Below, piece after piece: positions 1 through 5,248 of a stretch of 5,361 nucleotides of DNA. The stretch lies in the NCBI GenBank assembly GCA_014384685.1, contig JACNFL010000108.1:1-5361 (forward strand), given 5' to 3'. Source of the DNA: Methanobacteriota archaeon. GTDB taxonomy: Archaea; Thermoplasmatota; Poseidoniia; Poseidoniales; Thalassarchaeaceae. Each line of letters opens with the position of its first letter. Within the stretch, counting starts at the first letter, position 1. The translations under genes and the position numbers were made by a program. The notes under the pieces were generated by a model. That model had not been told where the DNA came from, did no database searches, and saw only the letters and a program-made list of their open reading frames with translations.

Positions 1-1
1 T

Positions 2-70
2 GAACAGGATATTCTTGAATTCGTATCCGCATTGGATATCGCCTTAAAAGCGAATAATGGAGAGGAGTAA
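2..70 (+). CDS. C-terminal end of an upstream gene (partial; possibly hemL)
   Basis: Twenty-two codons are open from the window edge to a TAA at 68-70, ending in ...DIALKANNGEE. The stop lies one base before the TTG proposed as the hemE start, and the hemE Shine-Dalgarno site lies inside its last codons, so this gene is most likely translated together with hemE. The fragment DILEFVSALDIALK resembles the last helix of glutamate-1-semialdehyde aminomutase (HemL), whose family often ends in a 'T-x-E-D-I-x-x-T-x-x-A-A-x-x-A-L' pattern. HemL would fit the pathway context. Twenty-two residues cannot settle the family, so no symbol is given. It could equally be another aminotransferase or another heme gene. 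Confidence 0.5.
   Translation, partial: EQDILEFVSALDIALKANNGEE
59..65 (+). promoter_or_regulatory. Ribosome binding site that favours the TTG start of hemE
   Basis: GGAGAGG lies six bases before TTG at 72-74. An ATG at 57-59 is in the same frame but overlaps this purine run, so it cannot use it. Starting at 72 gives the typical short HemE N-terminus (M-N-S-R-E-R-I-L). The ATG would add five residues that the family does not need. Confidence 0.6.
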
Positions 71-71
71 T

Positions 72-1112
72 TTGAACAGTAGAGAGAGAATCCTTTCCGC
101 ATTAAACTTGAGAGAGGTAGACCGCCCCCCTATTTGGTTCATGCGACAAGCGGGAAGATACCTACCTGAATATTTGCAAATAAGTTCCAAATATGATTTT
201 TGGCTACGGGTGAAAGACTCAGACTTATGCACAGAGATAAGCCTCCAGCCACTAAAAAGATTTGATTTGGATGCGGCTATCGTCTTTAGTGACATTCTCA
301 CTCCATTTCCTGCACTTGGCTATGAAGTTGAATATGGAGGAGGAATTAGAATTTCTCCATTTGAGTTTTCGGACCTTGAACAATGGCCAGTTTTTGATGC
401 TGAAGAAGATGCACCTTGGGCAGCCAATGCACTTCAAAAACTTCGCAAGGCTCTACCGGACACCGCCTTATTGGGTTTTGCTGGCGCACCTTGGACATTA
501 GCGATGTATCTCCTAGCCGGAGGAACTGGCGACCGAGATTTTACAAATGCAAGGGCAAAATTGGCCTCAAACCCACAACAGCGAGATTTATTGCTTTCGA
601 AACTGGCCGATGCCGTTGCTGACTTACTTGTTGACCAAGCATTACGAGGTGGGGCAGATGCTGTACAAATTTTTGCCACATGGGCAGGCCTACTAACCAA
701 AAACGAATATGAAACTATTGTTCTGCCAAGCACATTACGAGTTATAAAACGGTTCCGTCAAAAGGCGGGAAATGACATACCGATAATCCACTACGCCCGA
801 GGCGCCATGCATCTTGAAGAAGCACTGTTTTCCTTGCCAGTAAACTGTATTTCTCTAGATTGGAGAATGGAACTTACACATATTCGCCAACAATATGGTA
901 AGAAATATTGTATCCAAGGTAACCTTGACCCAATGGCCCTACACGCCACACCATGTGAAGCAAAACTGCGTAGTGAGGAAGTATTGCGGGCAGCAGGAAA
1001 TAGTCCTGGATTTATTTTTAACCTAGGACATGGCATATCACCAGGTGCAAACATAGATGCTGTAAATGCGATGGTCGAAACAGTCACTGGGGGTGGAGAT
1101 GATTCAGATTGA
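72..1112 (+). CDS. hemE: Uroporphyrinogen III decarboxylase
   Basis: HemE removes the four acetate carboxyl groups of uroporphyrinogen III to give coproporphyrinogen III, in the cytosol and without a cofactor. From TTG-72 the protein has 346 residues, close to the usual ~340-355. Family landmarks appear in order. The N-terminal signature PPIWFMRQAGRYLPEY (residues 19-34) carries the two substrate-binding arginines R25 and R29. FSDIL has the pyrrole-binding D74, and GFAGAPWTL is followed by Y146. QGNLDP lies in the C-terminal third, and NLGHGI carries H320. These match human Arg37, Arg41, Asp86, Tyr164 and His339. One departure is QIFATWAG (A202, T203), where bacterial enzymes usually have F-D-S-W; T203 replaces the usual serine. 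The alternative ATG start at 57 would give 351 residues. The 3' end overlaps hemN by 14 bases, which implies coupled translation. Identification is secure; only the start is open. Confidence 0.96.
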   Translation: MNSRERILSALNLREVDRPPIWFMRQAGRYLPEYLQISSKYDFWLRVKDSDLCTEISLQPLKRFDLDAAIVFSDILTPFPALGYEVEYGGGIRISPFEFSDLEQWPVFDAEEDAPWAANALQKLRKALPDTALLGFAGAPWTLAMYLLAGGTGDRDFTNARAKLASNPQQRDLLLSKLADAVADLLVDQALRGGADAVQIFATWAGLLTKNEYETIVLPSTLRVIKRFRQKAGNDIPIIHYARGAMHLEEALFSLPVNCISLDWRMELTHIRQQYGKKYCIQGNLDPMALHATPCEAKLRSEEVLRAAGNSPGFIFNLGHGISPGANIDAVNAMVETVTGGGDDSD

Positions 1113-2445
1113 TGCCGAAACAGTTGCTCGTTATGACCGTCTAGGTCCGCGATATACCTCATATCCAACAGTCCCTCAATGGCACGATAGTTACGGTCAA
1201 GGCGAAGTTATTTCGGCACTGAAGAGAGCCAATCTACGTAGTGGTCCTTTGAGCCTTTATATTCATCTTCCTTTCTGCAAATCAACCTGCTCTTTTTGTG
1301 GATGTAATCATGTTGCTGATCAAAAGCAAAAACTTACTGCACAATTTGCACCCCTGCTTGAAAAGGAATTGGATTTGTTTGCTTCCAATCTGCCAAAACG
1401 ACGAGATATTGTTCAACTGCATCTCGGAGGAGGGACTCCTACATGGCTGACATCCATTCAACTTGATACTATTCTCAATGTAGTTGGAGAGAAGTTCAAT
1501 TTTCTCGTAAATGCGGAAAAAAGCATCGAAGTTCATCCTGCGGTGACCACAATTTCCCATATTGAGGTTCTCGCTGCACATGGATTCCAACGTATTTCGA
1601 TGGGAGTCCAAGATTTCGACCCTCAAGTTCAAGAAATCATCGGCAGGATTCAATCAGTTGATATGACGAGAGAGTTGATCGCTGCTTGTAGAGAAAGAGG
1701 TTTTAGTTCAGTAAATCTCGATTTGATATATGGCTTACCTGCACAAACAGCAAATAAATTTGACTCAACATTAACTCACGTAATTAACCTAAGACCAGAG
1801 CGAATCGCATTGTATTCATATGCCCACTTACCGGCAAGATTTAGCCATCAATCAACGATGCCTCTAGAACTGTTACCATCTAGTGAAGAGAAAATGAAAA
1901 TATTCTTACTCTCACGCCGGAGATTACTCGAGGCAGGGTACATAGACATCGGAATGGATCACTTTGTACTTCCAGAAGATGATATGGCAAAGGCACTTCT
2001 CACGGGTGAGTTACATCGTAATTTCATGGGCTATTCTACAAAGGCGGGTTCTGAAATGATCGCGGTTGGTCCAAGTGCGATTTCAATGCTTGAAGATAGT
2101 TACTTCCAGTTAAACCCTCATTGGGCAAGTTGGCGTAGAGCAGTAGAGATGGGCGAGTTGTCCATTGTCAAAGGAATCAATTTGGATGAGGAAACGCAAA
2201 AACGACGTGATGCAATTATGTCATGGATGTGCAATAGGAGAATAGACAAAGGTGAGGATTTTCCAAACCATTGGATTACCCACTTGAAAAGTGAAACCAT
2301 TTCGCCATTAGTAGAAGAGGATGAACATGGGTGGCATGCAACAAATTTAGGTAACCTCTTTTTACGAGTTATTGCAATGGGCTTTGACCCTTCTTTCAAT
2401 GGCTTAGAAGAAGAGGTAAAGCATCAATACAGCCAAACAGTTTGA
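1099..2445 (+). CDS. hemN: Oxygen-independent coproporphyrinogen III dehydrogenase (radical SAM)
   Basis: HemN oxidatively decarboxylates two propionate side chains of coproporphyrinogen III to vinyl groups, giving protoporphyrinogen IX, using S-adenosylmethionine and a 4Fe-4S cluster instead of oxygen. The protein has 448 residues (E. coli HemN has 457). It opens with the HemN-specific GPRYTSYPT (16-24). The cluster motif is C60-x3-C64-x2-C67-x-C69; the fourth cysteine is characteristic of true HemN as against HemW-like proteins. GGGTP (110-114) is the SAM-binding glycine motif. IEVHP, QRISMGVQDF and NLDLIYGLP follow, and the true HemN C-terminal region is present with GMDHF (285-289) and HRNFMGY (306-312). 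Heme-chaperone HemW lacks these last blocks, so I call HemN with confidence. ATG-1099 aligns with the E. coli N-terminus. An in-frame ATG at 1066 and GTG at 1093 lie inside hemE. The upstream GGGGGTGGAG is only a weak, very close ribosome site, in keeping with coupling to hemE. Confidence 0.96.
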   Translation: MIQIDAETVARYDRLGPRYTSYPTVPQWHDSYGQGEVISALKRANLRSGPLSLYIHLPFCKSTCSFCGCNHVADQKQKLTAQFAPLLEKELDLFASNLPKRRDIVQLHLGGGTPTWLTSIQLDTILNVVGEKFNFLVNAEKSIEVHPAVTTISHIEVLAAHGFQRISMGVQDFDPQVQEIIGRIQSVDMTRELIAACRERGFSSVNLDLIYGLPAQTANKFDSTLTHVINLRPERIALYSYAHLPARFSHQSTMPLELLPSSEEKMKIFLLSRRRLLEAGYIDIGMDHFVLPEDDMAKALLTGELHRNFMGYSTKAGSEMIAVGPSAISMLEDSYFQLNPHWASWRRAVEMGELSIVKGINLDEETQKRRDAIMSWMCNRRIDKGEDFPNHWITHLKSETISPLVEEDEHGWHATNLGNLFLRVIAMGFDPSFNGLEEEVKHQYSQTV

Positions 2446-2450
2446 GGTGA
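2444..2450 (+). promoter_or_regulatory. Ribosome binding site of the protoporphyrinogen oxidase gene
   Basis: GAGGTGA overlaps the hemN stop codon (TGA at 2443-2445). It precedes two consecutive ATG codons at 2454 and 2457 by 3 and 6 bases. The spacing slightly favours the second ATG; the product differs by one methionine only. Confidence 0.6.
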
Positions 2451-2453
2451 ATA

Positions 2454-3566
2454 ATGATGAATGAAATTGACATCACTGGAGGTGGATTATCTGGCCTCAT
2501 TACCGCATATCGCATTGGTAAAGAAGCCCCTCAAGCAGAAATCAATCTATATGAAAAAAATTCGAGATTTGGGGGTTCAATTATTACTGTACGAGAAAAT
2601 GGCTATGTTGAGGAAGGCGGACCAAGTACCTTTAGATACTGTGAATCGACATGGAAATTAGTGAAGGAGTTGTCTCTTGAAAATGTATGGGAACCACTCA
2701 AGCCAGCGCACAAAAAGCGCTGGATAAGGTGGAAAGGAAAGAACCTCACTCCTGCCCGCGCAACTTTCACCTCCCTAATCCCAAGACCATGGCGGTTTCC
2801 ACTTGTCAAGAAACTCCCTGGAGGTAGTATCGCTGATAGATTCCCAAGAGATAGGCGCGGTGGGACTGCGCCATTGGCCAATGCAATTTCCTTGGGTATT
2901 GTCAATGCCCCTGCTGATGAGGTCGATGCCGCATTTGTAATGCGTCGGCGCGTAAAGGGCCCAGTGCCTCATACCTTCAGCACTGGCATAGATACTCTCA
3001 CAACACGATTAGTTGAACTGCTTCAGAATATGGATAATGTAAAACTTCACCTTAACTCACTTGGGCCAAGCAGCCCATCAATCCTCGCTTCACCGCCACA
3101 AAATCACAAGTTAAATGGAATTCAAGTGGTAGGAATCGGCTTTTCCGAGGAGGACTGTGAAGTGATTCCTCAGGGCTTTGGTATTCTTTCTCCAGATTCA
3201 AAAGAAGGAGTGATTTCTGGTATACTACACAGTACTGATCATTTGCCGGGAGAAAGATCTCCTGTCGGCCATCGCCTATTTAGAGCAATGATCCCTGACC
3301 GCAGACTTAATGGTGAGAGCCCTGTTGAAGCTGCAGTTAGTTGTATGCAAAAGTGGTATCCCGACCTTAAGGACCCTGCATGGACAAAACTAATCGCTTC
3401 AGCAGCAATTCCCGAATTCCCTCCTGGATGTTCATTAAACTCTCTTCTTGACGACAGCAACCTTCCGGTTAGAGTTGATTGGAGCGCAGTAGGACCAGCG
3501 ATGAATCACATTATTGAAGCATCTGAAAAAGCCGTTGGAAGGATTAAGAAAGCAAATCTTCTATGA
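2454..3566 (+). CDS. hemY: Short HemY-type protoporphyrinogen oxidase (FAD, amine-oxidase fold)
   Basis: This FAD enzyme is predicted to oxidise protoporphyrinogen IX to protoporphyrin IX, probably at the membrane surface. The N-terminal Rossmann motif is G9-G10-G11-L12-S13-G14, followed by the ribose-binding E34 and the R-F-G-G motif (38-41) of the amine-oxidase/protoporphyrinogen-oxidase superfamily. EEGGPSTF (53-60) is the next family block. The middle contains TFSTGIDTL and PQGFGILSP, which match the HemY patterns 'tf-x-x-G-m-x-x-L' and 'G-f-G-f-L-v-P'. The C-terminal FAD-binding block is DWSAVGPAMNHII (342-354). At 370 residues it is about 80-100 shorter than the usual ~450-480. The shortfall falls around residues 120-165 and 195-215, in the substrate-binding/membrane half. 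The glycine that normally precedes the C-terminal D/N is V341. The gene starts eight bases after hemN and overlaps the convergent ferrochelatase fragment by 23 bases. Context strongly supports this function over other flavin amine oxidases. Some authors would use hemG in a generic sense. Confidence 0.85.
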   Translation: MMNEIDITGGGLSGLITAYRIGKEAPQAEINLYEKNSRFGGSIITVRENGYVEEGGPSTFRYCESTWKLVKELSLENVWEPLKPAHKKRWIRWKGKNLTPARATFTSLIPRPWRFPLVKKLPGGSIADRFPRDRRGGTAPLANAISLGIVNAPADEVDAAFVMRRRVKGPVPHTFSTGIDTLTTRLVELLQNMDNVKLHLNSLGPSSPSILASPPQNHKLNGIQVVGIGFSEEDCEVIPQGFGILSPDSKEGVISGILHSTDHLPGERSPVGHRLFRAMIPDRRLNGESPVEAAVSCMQKWYPDLKDPAWTKLIASAAIPEFPPGCSLNSLLDDSNLPVRVDWSAVGPAMNHIIEASEKAVGRIKKANLL

Positions 3567-3849
3567 TGTTACCAAGACCATGGACCCAGGTACTTTCAAA
3601 GTTAAGGCAAGGTAAAAGGCGGTAAGACTTACCTCCATTATTGAGAAATTGCATTCTCACTTCTTCTCCAAGTTCTTCAAGGGTCTCAAGGCAATCAGTG
3701 GTAAATCCCGGTACGAGCACTTTTCTATAGATTTTAAGATTGGTAGTTTGTGACTTCCCTTTGAAACCATTTACTTCGAGTATGTTTAGGCCCGGGAAAC
3801 CGTTTGGCATGTCAGAAAAGAAATCAATCGAGGTCAGCGGAGTAACCAT
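3544..3849 (-). pseudogene. hemH: Ferrochelatase C-terminal fragment joined to a copied membrane-protein tail
   Basis: This is an open frame of 101 codons. From position 3720 to the stop, about 58 residues match the end of HemH: VLVPGFTTDCLETLEELG, then NNGGKSYRLLPCLN, then a final helix. HemH inserts Fe2+ into protoporphyrin IX and is normally ~310-340 residues. Here about four fifths is missing, including the segment with the catalytic histidine (His183 in Bacillus subtilis HemH); the glutamate of CLETLEE, equivalent to its Glu264, remains. The ~43 residues in front are not ferrochelatase. They contain DMPNGF...ILEVNG, a diverged copy of the tail of the protein encoded just upstream. ATG-3849 is preceded by AGGTGA at a six-base spacing, so the frame may still be translated; a TTG at 3855 is an alternative. 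It overlaps the upstream gene by 26 bases and the oxidase gene by 23. I see it as a recombination remnant without ferrochelatase activity. An assembly chimera is the main alternative. Confidence 0.75.
3766..3807 (-). repeat. Diverged direct repeat, copy nearest hemH (inside the chimeric frame)
   Basis: These 42 bases align without gaps to 3872-3913, with 30 identities by eye. The best-kept blocks are ACCA, TTACTTC and CCGTTTGG on the + strand. In the - strand frame used here it encodes PNGFPGLNILEVNG. The offset between copies is 106 bases, not a multiple of three, so the two copies are read in different frames. Confidence 0.7.
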
Positions 3850-4279
3850 CTTCAATCACCTGGAGAGTCAGACCAGTTACTTCAAGCACCTTTTGACGTG
3901 AAAAGCCGTTTGGTAATTTCAGTGAAGGTCGACCTGGGGTGCATATTTCGTAATTTGTCGAGGTGGTCGTTGTACCCGAATCTTCGTCGTAAGAGTGGTA
4001 ATTGTATTCAGCCATAAAGGATGTAGGCGTGAGGTTAATGCTCATCTTTTCCTTTTGGGCTTTGTTAAACCAACTGGTTTTTACAACAACGGTGTTTTCC
4101 AAACCTAAATGAGCTATGTATGTTCTTTTAGAATAAACTGCATACACTACAAAGATGTAAAGCATGCCCAAGGACGCCATGATTGCTGCCCACGTGAATG
4201 AATTTGCAGTTATGATCACATCCAGACCCCAATATATGTCCCTGTCGTAGGTTCCAAATCCAATAGTTAGGAAGATCAA
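3824..4279 (-). CDS. Small membrane protein with C-terminal beta-rich domain, function unknown
   Basis: I do not recognise the family. From TTG-4279 it has 151 residues. Two hydrophobic stretches come first: about residues 1-9, extending upstream of the TTG, and about 29-49 (AAIMASLGMLYIFVVYAVY). A soluble domain of ~100 residues follows. It has alternating hydrophobic residues, a Ser/Thr-rich loop (SGTTTTST, 101-108) and a closing motif TPGRPSLKLPNGF...VLEVTG (114-136). The layout, a pair of membrane helices then a beta-type domain, resembles the central part of the larger protein encoded just upstream, so the two may be paralogues. The start is uncertain. The frame is open back to the TAA at 4333-4331 that ends the larger gene, and the sequence between is hydrophobic and coding-like but has no ATG or GTG. 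TTG-4279 has GGAGG only one base before it, which is too close. The gene may have lost its proper start, or may once have been fused to its neighbour. Confidence 0.6.
   Translation of the reverse strand: MIFLTIGFGTYDRDIYWGLDVIITANSFTWAAIMASLGMLYIFVVYAVYSKRTYIAHLGLENTVVVKTSWFNKAQKEKMSINLTPTSFMAEYNYHSYDEDSGTTTTSTNYEICTPGRPSLKLPNGFSRQKVLEVTGLTLQVIEDGYSADLD
3856..3861 (-). promoter_or_regulatory. Ribosome binding site for the ferrochelatase-fragment frame
   Basis: On the - strand AGGTGA lies six bases before ATG-3849, similar to the GAGGTGA that precedes the oxidase gene. It lies inside the coding sequence of the upstream membrane-protein gene, as expected for overlapping genes, so it may be chance. 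Confidence 0.4.
3872..3913 (-). repeat. Diverged direct repeat, copy at the end of the small membrane-protein gene
   Basis: This is the partner of 3766-3807. In the frame of the upstream gene it encodes PNGFSRQKVLEVTG. The same peptide motif (PNGF, then a hydrophobic residue, LEV, x, G) is kept in both copies although the frame differs. That points to copying of a coding segment followed by divergence under protein-level constraint, not a random DNA match. Confidence 0.7.
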
Positions 4280-4330
4280 ACCTCCGACGAAAGTTGCTAT
4301 ACAGGTTTGAGCGATAACCGAACTTACAAC

Positions 4331-5248
4331 TTAGCGAGGCTCATGAGGGATGAAATCATCCGACACATTCTGCAATGAACCCTGCGGGTCTTCTTCCGAA
4401 GTCGGCATTGGTGTTTCGATGGAAACGCTTGACTCAGAAGGGGATACTTTTTGCTGTGCAGTTATCGATCCTGCATCATTATCAACTTCTGCCCAAAAGG
4501 TTTCTTTTGGTTCAGACTCTTCTTCGGATCTATCTTTGATTTGCAGCAAATAGTTGAGTGCATCAGCCATATTTTCTGCTTCCGTTTGTGTGCCCGATTG
4601 AATCTCAACCAAAGGTATTGCATACTCCGACTGAGTAAGAGACCGTTCATCATCAGGATTTTTCAATACAATTCCAGTCACATGTACTTTGTAGGAACTC
4701 GAATCGCCATCCGAATCACTTGACTCAACCCAACGCGTGTAATACTTGATTTCAGTTATGTCTGTTCGAGGTGTGTTGACATGAATCTCAGGCGTAGCGA
4801 TGTTCAATCGCTCATAGAGAACTTCGAGATGATTATCATGAACATACAGAATTTGTTCTCCGCGCAGATTCAGCAAAAAGAATATCAAAAGAACAAAGAA
4901 TGCAAAAACTGCGATTCCCGTCATAGACCAATTTGCAGTGGTAATTCCGTTGAACACATATGCAAGGGCAATGATTGACGCTAGGAGCATTCCAAAAGCC
5001 ATTCCTAAGGAACCGTTTCCTCCTACCACCACTTTCAGTATCCCGTCCTCCCATCTGATTCGTGTATCCAATTCCCCCGAATTTTGAATGTTCATGAACC
5101 TCTGGTCCATGGTATCAGCTTCGTTTGAAAGCGATGAAAAGTCTGTTCCACTTCCATGAAAAGTGGAGGTTTGCCCCATCCTCGAGCGAATGAGCAAACT
5201 CACATATCCAAATATGGAAAGAGGGAGGAGAATTGGTATAAATTGCAT
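4331..5248 (-). CDS. Multi-pass membrane protein with beta-rich domain and acidic tail, function unknown
   Basis: I do not recognise the family by sequence. The 305-residue product has an N-terminal hydrophobic anchor (residues 3-20, followed by R21 and R23), a Ser-rich linker, and two more membrane helices at about 81-99 and 107-127. A soluble domain at about 129-235 has short alternating beta strands, including GEQILYVHDNHLEVLYER and TDITEIKYYTRW. A low-complexity Ser/Glu/Asp/Pro tail makes up about 236-305 and looks disordered. Two adjacent helices followed by a strand-rich domain would suit a bacterial/archaeal PH-like (bPH) membrane protein; this rests on pattern only. ATG-5248 is the only standard start in the frame after the upstream stop. 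It lacks a clear Shine-Dalgarno site, and the ten codons before it also look coding, so it may be an internal methionine of a once longer gene. The stop TAA (4333-4331) is followed in the same frame by the smaller membrane-protein gene. Confidence 0.75.
   Translation of the reverse strand: MQFIPILLPLSIFGYVSLLIRSRMGQTSTFHGSGTDFSSLSNEADTMDQRFMNIQNSGELDTRIRWEDGILKVVVGGNGSLGMAFGMLLASIIALAYVFNGITTANWSMTGIAVFAFFVLLIFFLLNLRGEQILYVHDNHLEVLYERLNIATPEIHVNTPRTDITEIKYYTRWVESSDSDGDSSSYKVHVTGIVLKNPDDERSLTQSEYAIPLVEIQSGTQTEAENMADALNYLLQIKDRSEEESEPKETFWAEVDNDAGSITAQQKVSPSESSVSIETPMPTSEEDPQGSLQNVSDDFIPHEPR

Noticed and set aside
434..733. 100-codon - strand frame inside hemE
   Set aside because: A shadow of a secure gene: no ribosome site and no recognisable motif.
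1066..1098. Earlier in-frame ATG for hemN
   Set aside because: It lies deep inside hemE, and the added 11 residues do not match HemN N-termini, whereas ATG-1099 aligns with E. coli HemN.
3540..3570. Possible terminator between the convergent oxidase and hemH fragment
   Set aside because: The two frames overlap by 23 bases, and I see no GC-rich hairpin or T-run at the junction.
4350..4978. Several open frames on the + strand opposite the 305-residue membrane protein
   Set aside because: They are antisense shadows with cysteine- and serine-rich, family-less translations, while the - strand frame has coherent helices and domains.
4859..4978. Coincidental resemblance of hydrophobic antisense stretches to small membrane proteins
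   Set aside because: The hydrophobicity comes from complementing the helices of the real - strand gene.
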